Positions 10,174 through 16,400 of a stretch of DNA of 16,400 nucleotides are shown here, one piece after another. The stretch comes from Bacilli bacterium (GTDB lineage: Bacteria; Bacillota_I; Bacilli_A; RFN20; CAG-826): positions 1-16,400 of the forward strand of contig CAAFZT010000005.1 of assembly GCA_900767605.1 (NCBI GenBank). Direction: 5' to 3'. Position numbers and translations under genes: made by a program. Every line of letters starts with the position of its first letter. Position 1 is the first letter of the stretch. Under the pieces are notes generated by a model that saw only the letters and a list, made by a program, of their open reading frames with translations, was not told where the DNA came from and did no database searches.

Positions 10174-10884
10174 ATGTCATCTCCGTATTTTAAATTGTTT
10201 CATCGCTTCGGTATCCTTCCTCGCGACGAGGAACTCTATACCTTGGCTTTTACCCACCCTTCCTGCAACGCCAGCGCGGGAACCAAGCACGTGGATTATG
10301 AGCGCTTGGAGTTCTTGGGCGACGCGATTGTTGGGGCGGTGGTTGCCGATCTTTGCTATCGTCTTCACCCCGAAATGGATGAAGGCGGATTGACCCAAAT
10401 CAAAAACCAATTGGTTCAATCGCAATCGGAAGCTTCGCTATGTCTTTTCTTGGGACTCGACGAATATATTCGCGTCGGCAACAATTTTGCCTCCAGCAAC
10501 CCGATGAGCGGTGGAGCGATGTCCAAGGCGGAAAAAGCCTTGTACGAAAATGTTTTCGAATCGTTTATTGGCGCCATGTATTTAGACCAAGGGATGACAT
10601 TTACCTATCGTTTTTTGCATGATTTGTTCTTCAAAAGGGTTCAAGATGCCAAAATTGAATTAGACCCCAAGAGCGAATTGCAGCATCATTTGCAGGCCGA
10701 TGGAGCGGTTTCGATCGTTTATAAAGTTCTGCAAAAAGACGGAACGGCGCAGAACACCCATGTGGTGGCCGCTGTTTTCTTCGATGGCATGGAGCTCGGA
10801 CGCGGGGAGGGCAGCAATACCAAACTCGCGGAAGTGGAAGCGGCCAAAGATGCTTTGCATAAATTAAGCATCCCCAAAAATTAG
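10174..10884 (+). CDS. rnc: Ribonuclease III
   Basis: This endonuclease cuts double-stranded RNA, including rRNA precursors. The 236-aa protein has the catalytic domain (1-155) with signature YERLEFLGDAI (E43, E46, D50) and VFESFIGAMYLDQG (E129), then the DPKSELQHHLQ linker. A double-stranded RNA-binding domain (about 165-232) follows, with HVVAAVFFDG and GRGEGSNTKLAEVEAAKDAL. The position equivalent to catalytic D114 of E. coli (three residues before E129) is Asn126, codon AAT 10549-10551; the other metal ligands are kept. ATG 10174 gives the expected N-terminus; a TTG at 10156 adds six residues and has no binding site. There is no Shine-Dalgarno sequence before ATG. The stop overlaps the ftsY ribosome binding site. 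In B. subtilis smc lies between rnc and ftsY; it is absent here. Confidence 0.95.
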   Translation: MSSPYFKLFHRFGILPRDEELYTLAFTHPSCNASAGTKHVDYERLEFLGDAIVGAVVADLCYRLHPEMDEGGLTQIKNQLVQSQSEASLCLFLGLDEYIRVGNNFASSNPMSGGAMSKAEKALYENVFESFIGAMYLDQGMTFTYRFLHDLFFKRVQDAKIELDPKSELQHHLQADGAVSIVYKVLQKDGTAQNTHVVAAVFFDGMELGRGEGSNTKLAEVEAAKDALHKLSIPKN

Positions 10885-10893
10885 GAGAGACGT

Positions 10894-11889
10894 ATGGGAT
10901 TATTTTCCTTTTTAAAGAATAAATTTTCCAAAAAGAAACCAGAAACGGAATCTTCGGTTTCCACTTATCAAAAAGGACTCGAAAAAAGCAGGAAGAATTT
11001 TGCTTCTCGCTTGGATGAGCTGAGCAAGCGGTATGCCAAAATCAATCCGGAGTATTTTGAGGAATTAGAAGAAATCCTCATCGAAAGCGATGTGGGCGTG
11101 GAGCTTTCCATTCGCCTTTGCGAAGAATTGTTGGATAAAGCCTCCAAAGAAGGCGTAAGCGATCCCAAAACCATCAACGAAATGCTCGTGGATGAAATGT
11201 TTGTGGGCTATGCGACCAAAGGGGATTCCATCGAAAACGAAATCCGCTTCCAAAAAGAAGGACCGACGGTTTTGTTAGTTTGCGGCGTCAACGGCGTTGG
11301 CAAAACTACCTCGATTGCTAAACTGGCTTATCGCTATCTCCATCAGGGAAAAAGCGTACTTCTCGTTGCGGGGGATACTTTCCGCGCGGGAGCGGTGGAA
11401 CAGTTAAAAGTTTGGGCGGACCGTTTGGGCTGCCCCATCATCACGGGAAAACCGGATGGCGACCCTGCTTCCGTTGCCTATGACGGAGCGAAGTATGCGA
11501 AAGACCATCACATTGATTTGATGATTATGGATACCGCGGGAAGATTACAAACCAAAGCGAATTTGATGCAGGAATTATCGAAGATTCATCGCGTTTTATC
11601 CCGAGAAATCGAAGGGGCGCCCCACGAGTCTTTCTTGGTCGTAGATGCCACCACGGGCCAAAATGGCGTGTTGCAGGCCAAAGCCTTTAAGGAAGTGACG
11701 GATATCACGGGCATCGTCATCACCAAAATGGATGGAACTTCCAAGGGTGGAATCATCTTGTCGATTCGCGATGAATTAGGAGTTCCCGTCCGTTTCATCG
11801 GTTTAGGCGAAGGGATGGAAGACTTGCAAGAATTCGACTTGGATAAATACTTATACGGTTTGCTTTTAGGGGACACCGAGCATGAGTGA
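10894..11889 (+). CDS. ftsY: Signal recognition particle receptor FtsY
   Basis: FtsY is the membrane-associated GTPase that docks SRP-bound ribosomes at the Sec translocon. The 331-aa protein has a short charged N-terminal region (1-25, MGLFSFLKNKFSKKK) able to bind lipid, instead of the long acidic A domain of E. coli. The helical N domain spans about 25-115 and the G domain 125-325. GTPase motifs: GVNGVGKT (131-138), GDTFRAGAVEQLK, DTAGRLQ (from 213), TKMDGTSKGG (277-286), and the closing GLGEGMEDLQEFD. AGGAG (10883-10887) overlaps the rnc stop. Its end overlaps ylxM by eight bases. All conserved motifs are present. Confidence 0.97.
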   Translation: MGLFSFLKNKFSKKKPETESSVSTYQKGLEKSRKNFASRLDELSKRYAKINPEYFEELEEILIESDVGVELSIRLCEELLDKASKEGVSDPKTINEMLVDEMFVGYATKGDSIENEIRFQKEGPTVLLVCGVNGVGKTTSIAKLAYRYLHQGKSVLLVAGDTFRAGAVEQLKVWADRLGCPIITGKPDGDPASVAYDGAKYAKDHHIDLMIMDTAGRLQTKANLMQELSKIHRVLSREIEGAPHESFLVVDATTGQNGVLQAKAFKEVTDITGIVITKMDGTSKGGIILSIRDELGVPVRFIGLGEGMEDLQEFDLDKYLYGLLLGDTEHE

Positions 11890-12214
11890 AACATCCTTGG
11901 CGAGTCGAGAACGCGTCTTGGAGCTTCTCGAATCTTATGAGCCGTTATTGACGGAACGGCAAAAACAAACTCTCGATGCCTATTACCGTTGCGATTTAAG
12001 TTTTGGCGAAATCGCCGAGGAATCGGGAATCACAAGGGCAGGCGTCAGCGATGCGGTCGCCAAAGCCGTCAACAAGCTGGAGGAATTCGAAAAACGCCTC
12101 GGCTTGATTAAAAAGAAAAAGGAGTGGCAAAAACGTTATGAGAATCTATCCGCTTCTAACGCTGATGTTGCCGCTTATCAGACATTAACGGAGGACATCA
12201 TTCATGGCATTTGA
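11882..12214 (+). CDS. ylxM: YlxM/p13 family helix-turn-helix protein
   Basis: The 110-aa protein has the YlxM signature: LLTERQKQTLDAYYRCDLSFGEIAEESGITRAGVSDAV (about 22-59), a helix-turn-helix like sigma-70 region 4, then a lysine-rich helix. The family sits next to ffh across Firmicutes and is proposed to modulate SRP, though its target is not settled. It overlaps ftsY by eight bases and ffh by eleven, so the three are translationally coupled. It lacks a membrane segment and is of usual length. Confidence 0.92.
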   Translation: MSETSLASRERVLELLESYEPLLTERQKQTLDAYYRCDLSFGEIAEESGITRAGVSDAVAKAVNKLEEFEKRLGLIKKKKEWQKRYENLSASNADVAAYQTLTEDIIHGI

Positions 12215-13550
12215 ATCACTGGGCGACCGCTTCAGCAACATCTTCAAGAAGATGCGGGGCAATACCCAATTAACCGAAAAGAACATGGACGACATGCTGA
12301 AGGAGATTCGTGTCGCTTTACTCGAAGCCGACGTGAACTTCAAAGTCGTCAAAGCCTTTACCAATGACGTCAAAGAGAAGGCGTTAGGCCAAGATGTCTA
12401 TAACAAGGTCAATCCGTCTCAGATGGTCGTTAAAATCGTCCACGATGAGATTCAAGAACTTTTGGGCGCGGATCAAACGGGCATCCAATATAACACGAAT
12501 GGATTAACCTCTATTTTGCTCCTTGGTCTTCAAGGTACTGGTAAAACCACGACTGCTGGTAAATTGGCCTATCTCATGCACCAAAAAGAGGGCAAGAAGG
12601 TTTTAGTGGCTGCTTTGGATATTTATCGCCCAGGCGCTATCGAACAGTTGCAGGCCGTCGTTAGCAAAACGGGCGCGGATTTTTTCTCCCTTGGGAACAA
12701 GGTCAACCCGGTGGATATCGCCATCCAAGCCAAGAAAAAAGCCTTGGAAGAACATTACGATGTCTTGATTTTGGATACCGCGGGCCGTTTGCAGATCGAT
12801 GAAGGCCTCATGGAAGAACTCCGTCGCATCAACCACGAAATTCATCCGGAAGAGGGGTTGCTTTTAGTGGACGCGGCCGCAGGACAAGACGCGGTGAACG
12901 TTGCAAATGCCTTTAACAAAGAACTCCATCTAACCGGAGTCATCATGTCTCGTTTGGATGGCGACGCCCGTGGCGGTGCCGCTTTATCCATCAAATACTT
13001 AACGGGCTTGCCGATTAAGTTTGCCGGCGTCGGCGAAAAGATCACGGATATGGAAATCTTCTATCCCGATCGTATGGCCGACCGCATCCTTGGAATGGGA
13101 GACGTGGTCACCCTTGTAGAAAAAGCCAAAGAGCAAATCGATGAGAAACAGGCGGAAAAAGACGCTAGGAAGATGCTGGATGGCAACTTCACCTTGGAAG
13201 ATATGCTCCGTCAAATGAAGCAAGTCCAAAAACTAGGTTCCATGAAGGCCATCGCCAAATTGATTCCGGGCATGCCGAAAATCAGCGATGAACAGCAGGC
13301 GCAAGCTGAAAAGGAGATGAAGACCTTCGAAGCCATCATCGGTTCGATGACGCCTTACGAAAGAAAACACCCTGAGATTCTCCGTTATTCCCACAAGAAC
13401 CGTATTGCTAAGGGTTCAGGAAAAACCAACGCGGACATCAATCGTGTTTTACGGAAATACGAGCAGTCTAAAGAGATGATGAAACAGATGAAACAATATC
13501 AAAAATCTGGGAAAATGCCTCGTGGAGGCAATATGCCCTGGGGAAGGTAA
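12204..13550 (+). CDS. ffh: Signal recognition particle protein Ffh (SRP54)
   Basis: Ffh binds SRP RNA and hydrophobic signal sequences and delivers ribosomes to FtsY. The 448-aa protein has the N domain (1-90), G domain (about 100-295) with GLQGTGKT (108-115), ALDIYRPGAIEQL, DTAGRLQ (from 191), and SRLDGDARGGAALS. The methionine-rich M domain covers about 325-448 (MLRQMKQ, LIPGMP, MMKQMKQ). Several conserved motifs differ from the common form: VDAAAGQ (usually VDAMTGQ), SRLD at 249-252 (usually TKLD) and the RNA-binding SHKNRIAKGSG (usually SRRRRIAxGSG). The C-terminus MPRGGNMPWGR is typical of family length. A ribosome binding site GGAGG lies about ten bases before ATG, inside ylxM. rpsP, the usual next gene, is not present. 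Confidence 0.97.
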   Translation: MAFESLGDRFSNIFKKMRGNTQLTEKNMDDMLKEIRVALLEADVNFKVVKAFTNDVKEKALGQDVYNKVNPSQMVVKIVHDEIQELLGADQTGIQYNTNGLTSILLLGLQGTGKTTTAGKLAYLMHQKEGKKVLVAALDIYRPGAIEQLQAVVSKTGADFFSLGNKVNPVDIAIQAKKKALEEHYDVLILDTAGRLQIDEGLMEELRRINHEIHPEEGLLLVDAAAGQDAVNVANAFNKELHLTGVIMSRLDGDARGGAALSIKYLTGLPIKFAGVGEKITDMEIFYPDRMADRILGMGDVVTLVEKAKEQIDEKQAEKDARKMLDGNFTLEDMLRQMKQVQKLGSMKAIAKLIPGMPKISDEQQAQAEKEMKTFEAIIGSMTPYERKHPEILRYSHKNRIAKGSGKTNADINRVLRKYEQSKEMMKQMKQYQKSGKMPRGGNMPWGR

Positions 13551-13555
13551 CGCTT

Positions 13556-15397
13556 ATGGCAGAAAACGCAGTGAATCCGATCTACGAGCCGCGCAAATTC
13601 TACGAACAATCCTTAAAACAACAATATCACGCACAGGCGGAAGCCTTTTTCGATGAATTAGTGAAGCAATCGGAGGTCGATGGGCCTGCTAATGCCAATC
13701 ACGTCAAAGACTACAAAAAATCTCTAGAGGACCTAGAAAATATCCAAAACAAAGCGTCGAGCAAGAAAGTCCAACGCGGCTTTGTCATTTTCGCCATCGT
13801 CCTTTGCTTTATCGCCGCCATTGTTTTTTGCGTTCTATTCCATATGGGTTGGTGGATGCCTCTTATTGGCGTAGTTTTCCTCGCTGGTGGCATCGCTTTG
13901 ATTGTTTATGTGGTCAAAGTACTGAATAAAGTAATCACGGGTTTGAACGAACAAATTGCAGCCATGCAGCAAAAATCCCAACAGCTATTAAGTCTTTGCT
14001 ATCAGGATTTGGAAGTTTTAAACCGTTCTTATGATTGGAACATCCCCTGTTCCATCATGAAGAAAACGACCCCGATTTTGGATTTGGATCCCTATTTCTC
14101 CGCGAATCGGTTTGCTTATCTCGTACAGAAATTCGGCATGCCGGAAAGCTTAGGGGATACCACTTCCTGCGTGGGTGTTTTGTCCGGTCATATCCAAGGG
14201 AACCCCTTCGTTTTGGAAAAAGACGTTTCCGAAGAAATCATCGATAAGGCCTATACGGGGTCCATCGTGATTACGTGGACGACGACTTATAGCGATAAAA
14301 ATGGAACTCACACGCAACACCACTCGGAGACGTTGACGGCGACGGTTTATCACGAAGCCCCCCAATACGAATATGCCACTCGTTTGATTTATGGCAATGA
14401 AGCTGCGCCCCATTTGCATTTCTCCCGCGTTCCTAGCGGACAATGTGGAGACGACAAATCCTTGGCCCGCTTCGTGAAGAAACGTTCCAAAGAACTGACA
14501 AAGAAAGAAAAAGACGATTTGCTCGACGATGACCCCAAGTCGAATTTCACCAAAATGGGCAACGATAAATTCGATGCCCTTTTTGGAGCGGATGACCGCG
14601 ATAACGAAGTGGAATTCCGCTTGCTCTACACCCCGCTTGCCCAGAAAAACATCCTCGATTTGTTAACGAATCCCGAACCGTTCGGCGATGACTTTGTGCA
14701 AGTGAAGGATGGCATGCTCAATTCTATTTCTTCCGGTCATAGCCAGGCGTTTGATTACAGCGCAAACCCCGTGATTTTCCGTAACTATGATTTAGAAGAC
14801 GCCAAAAAGAAGTTCGTGGACTACTGCGACACCTTTATCCGTAACCTTTATTTCGACCTTTGCCCCATTATTTCCGTTCCTTTGTATCAAACTTATAAGC
14901 CCATGGAATTTATCTATGAGAACATGCCCTATAACCTTTCTAACTATGAACATGAGGTTATGGCCAATGGCATGGATCCTGAATTCTTCCGCCCAGAAGA
15001 AGCGGATCCGGATTTACCGTTGATTCTCAAGGTTAGCAAGGGAAATAAATCAGGAATGGGTGATCGCCTTGCCATCCATTGTTTATCCTTCAAGACGACC
15101 CCCCAAGTGGATTACGTTCCTAAACTCGGCGGAGACGGCGATATCCATCAGGTTCCCGTTCACTGGATCCAATACGATTTAGTGGAAAAGGAAATGGGAA
15201 TGGAAGTGGCTTCCGTTGGCGGAACCCAAAAGAGCTACGCCGAGAAGATCCAAAGCGTCGTCCGCGATATTGTCGGAGGACGACAAGGGCATTATGAACG
15301 CGGCTTATATTGCTATGGATTCTCCTTGGATGAAAATTGCCCAGGATTGTCCGAAAAAATCGCCGCGGCCTTTCAGGGTGACAAGGCTCAAAAATAA
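13556..15397 (+). CDS. Uncharacterised two-TM membrane protein, weakly DUF3137-like
   Basis: I do not firmly recognise this 613-aa product. Residues 1-73 are helical and charged. Two hydrophobic helices follow at about 74-95 and 99-121, then a coiled-coil-like helix (122-150). The remaining ~460 residues are soluble, with GHIQGNPFVLEKDVSEE, a His/Thr-rich strand (THTQHHSETLTATVYHEAPQ, 251-270), an acidic stretch (KDDLLDDDPKS) and KFDALFGADDRDNEVEFRLLYTPLAQKNILDLLT. The last segments resemble the layout of DUF3137 proteins, which often neighbour LemA, but the match is weak and made by eye. Both ends would lie on the same membrane side, probably cytoplasmic. It starts five bases after ffh, with GGGGAAGG before ATG. 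No signal peptide is seen. It may act with the LemA protein that follows. Confidence 0.8.
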   Translation: MAENAVNPIYEPRKFYEQSLKQQYHAQAEAFFDELVKQSEVDGPANANHVKDYKKSLEDLENIQNKASSKKVQRGFVIFAIVLCFIAAIVFCVLFHMGWWMPLIGVVFLAGGIALIVYVVKVLNKVITGLNEQIAAMQQKSQQLLSLCYQDLEVLNRSYDWNIPCSIMKKTTPILDLDPYFSANRFAYLVQKFGMPESLGDTTSCVGVLSGHIQGNPFVLEKDVSEEIIDKAYTGSIVITWTTTYSDKNGTHTQHHSETLTATVYHEAPQYEYATRLIYGNEAAPHLHFSRVPSGQCGDDKSLARFVKKRSKELTKKEKDDLLDDDPKSNFTKMGNDKFDALFGADDRDNEVEFRLLYTPLAQKNILDLLTNPEPFGDDFVQVKDGMLNSISSGHSQAFDYSANPVIFRNYDLEDAKKKFVDYCDTFIRNLYFDLCPIISVPLYQTYKPMEFIYENMPYNLSNYEHEVMANGMDPEFFRPEEADPDLPLILKVSKGNKSGMGDRLAIHCLSFKTTPQVDYVPKLGGDGDIHQVPVHWIQYDLVEKEMGMEVASVGGTQKSYAEKIQSVVRDIVGGRQGHYERGLYCYGFSLDENCPGLSEKIAAAFQGDKAQK

Positions 15398-15422
15398 TTT
15401 ATAATTACATCTATCTAGGAGG
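15378..15422 (+). promoter_or_regulatory. Promoter and ribosome binding site of lemA
   Basis: GTGACA (15378-15383, five of six matches to TTGACA), a 16-base spacer and TATAAT (15400-15405) overlap the end of the upstream gene. AGGAGG (15417-15422), fully complementary to the 16S tail, lies eleven bases before the ATG. This suggests lemA can be expressed independently of the ffh operon. Confidence 0.75.
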
Positions 15423-15433
15423 ATAAATTACTT

Positions 15434-16105
15434 ATGGCAAATGAACTAGATGAAACAAAAGATCCGATTCGTGAAGAAGGTCGCGACGTCCACGTCATCG
15501 ATAAGCAATTAACCGTTACCGTCGACTGGCGCAGCACGTTCTTCCAGGTGATTCTCTGGATTTTGGGCATTATCCCGGGCATCGTCTTCGCCGTTATGAA
15601 AATCAAAGCCCGTTCTCACTTGCAGCAAATGCAGCAAAAGATCCAACATGATGCGTCTACCATTGATAATTATCTGCAAAACCGCGTCACGATTTTGACC
15701 AACACTGCCAGCTTGCTCAACAAATCCATCGAACTCGACAAGACGACGTTTGCGGAAATCGCCAAATATCGCAGCGGAAATTTCTCCGATGCCGAACGTG
15801 GCGAAGTCGCGAACAAACTCGCCACGGCTGAAAGAGCCATCAACATTGCTCTAGAAGCCTATCCGGACCTCCGCGCCCATGCGGATATCCAAACCGCGAT
15901 GCAGCAAAACGCCTACACCCAGCAGGAAATCACCGCTGCGCGCGAAGCTTATAACGATACGGTTCAATCTTGGAACACCTTGATTTATCAATGGCCGACC
16001 TATCGCATCGTTGCCGCGAAAGCCAAATACACGACCCGCATCCCCTTCACGGTCAGCCAAGAAGTCCGCGAAGCTGCGCAGAAAAAAGATTTCTTCGCAA
16101 ACTAA
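15434..16105 (+). CDS. lemA: LemA family membrane protein
   Basis: The 223-aa protein has a short cytosolic or exposed N-terminus (1-33), one membrane helix (about 35-55, FFQVILWILGIIPGIVFAV) and a long helical domain. Family landmarks are LQNRVTILTNTASLL, the AERAINIALEAYPDLRA block, QQEITAAREAYNDTVQSWNTLIYQWP and a C-terminal IPFTVS segment. LemA proteins are widespread helical bundle membrane proteins of unsettled function. It has its own promoter and a strong AGGAGG. The preceding uncharacterised membrane gene ends 36 bases upstream. It is followed by a 30-bp palindrome. Slightly longer than the usual 180-200 aa because of the acidic N-terminus. Confidence 0.93.
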   Translation: MANELDETKDPIREEGRDVHVIDKQLTVTVDWRSTFFQVILWILGIIPGIVFAVMKIKARSHLQQMQQKIQHDASTIDNYLQNRVTILTNTASLLNKSIELDKTTFAEIAKYRSGNFSDAERGEVANKLATAERAINIALEAYPDLRAHADIQTAMQQNAYTQQEITAAREAYNDTVQSWNTLIYQWPTYRIVAAKAKYTTRIPFTVSQEVREAAQKKDFFAN

Positions 16106-16120
16106 TGGTTTTGCTAAACC

Positions 16121-16150
16121 AACAAGGATGGGCGATCGCCCATCCTTGTT
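16121..16150 (+). terminator. Perfect 30-bp palindrome, likely terminator of lemA
   Basis: AACAAGGATGGGCG (16121-16134), centre AT and its exact complement (16137-16150) form a perfect 30-bp palindrome; folded it gives a 13-bp stem with a four-base loop. It starts fifteen bases after the lemA stop, behind a smaller hairpin GGTTT/AAACC (16107-16120). Only a weak T-rich tail (TTGTTGTGT) follows, so termination efficiency is uncertain. Confidence 0.65.
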
Positions 16151-16400
16151 GTGTAATTGCGGCTTTCTAACCTCTAAGGTGGTTTAAGGTAGTTTTGCGA
16201 AAACTCATCTACCTGAAGAGAGAGGCTTTTGGATTCCCAGTTTCTACCGCCAAAACGTTAAGTGACAATGTAAAAGCGACGTAGGCCCCTTAATTCGTGC
16301 CCTTTCTTGAATTTTCTACCCATTTTCGCGATTGCCCTGTCAAAGTTTGACTAAATCCCAGTCTTGGGTGAGAATCTAGGCGTGCCGAAAACGCCTTCGC
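16151..16400. other. Unassigned intergenic DNA to the window edge
   Basis: I see no supported gene here. A hairpin is visible at 16187-16214 (AGGTAG/CTACCT outside, TTTTGCGAAAA inside, with a five-base bulge). One minus-strand frame is open from the window edge 16400 back to a TAA at 16290-16292 (36 codons). That could be the tail of a convergent gene outside the window or a chance frame. No tRNA, tmRNA or RNase P signature was found. Confidence 0.4.

Noticed and set aside
16131..16140. GCGATCGC within the palindrome as a cyanobacterial HIP1-type element
   Set aside because: It is the necessary centre of the palindrome, occurs once, and the organism is not cyanobacterial.
16290..16400. Minus-strand open frame at the right edge as a transposase or convergent gene tail
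   Set aside because: Only 36 codons are visible, without recognisable motifs, so no identity can be supported.

Overview
The window comes from a Bacillota genome of the Erysipelotrichia/Mollicutes-like branch, with protein-coding DNA of roughly balanced G+C by eye. The evidence is the gene order (yloU-yloV, recG, rnc, ftsY-ylxM-ffh, as in the Bacillus subtilis yloU-to-ffh region but with many genes missing) and the Firmicutes-type rRNA spacer motif GTTCTTTGAAAACCGGATA. The 16S decoding helix also has an A-U pair where most bacteria have C-G. TGA is clearly a stop codon (yloU, the membrane-protein gene, ftsY and ylxM all end in TGA), so this is not a code-4 mycoplasma. The taxonomic placement is inference; no database was searched.

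Layout, all on the + strand. Bases 1-3701 hold the distal end of an rRNA operon: the 3' part of 16S, a tRNA-free spacer, complete 23S, complete 5S and a strong intrinsic terminator. The two spacers flanking 23S are complementary over long stretches and can form a multi-segment processing stalk. After a 200-base gap with a clear -10 box come yloU (Asp23 family) and yloV/fakA (fatty acid kinase subunit), closed by a textbook terminator at 5994-6019. Next are a large polytopic membrane protein (PF10131/YfhO-like) and recG, overlapping by 4 bases. Then rnc, ftsY, ylxM, ffh and a 613-aa two-TM membrane protein follow with tiny gaps or overlaps. LemA follows with its own promoter. A perfect 30-bp palindrome lies just after lemA, and the last 250 bases hold no recognisable gene.

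Functional themes. ftsY, ylxM and ffh are the protein parts of the co-translational membrane-targeting (SRP) pathway. RNase III (rnc) is the enzyme expected to cut the stalk around the 23S rRNA seen in the same window. FakA supplies acyl-phosphate for phospholipid synthesis. The 613-aa protein and LemA look like a membrane pair. Compared with B. subtilis, the window lacks sdaAB/sdaAA, fapR-plsX-fabD-fabG-acpP, smc and rpsP between or after the corresponding genes; they may be elsewhere or lost.

Main points for a second look: the 23S spacer stalk; rnc with an apparently leaderless start and Asn at a conserved metal-ligand position; the uncharacterised membrane protein paired with LemA; the PF10131-like protein next to recG; several substitutions in conserved Ffh motifs; and the 30-bp palindrome next to unexplained DNA. 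I found no CRISPR array, no intact mobile element and no obvious defence system.
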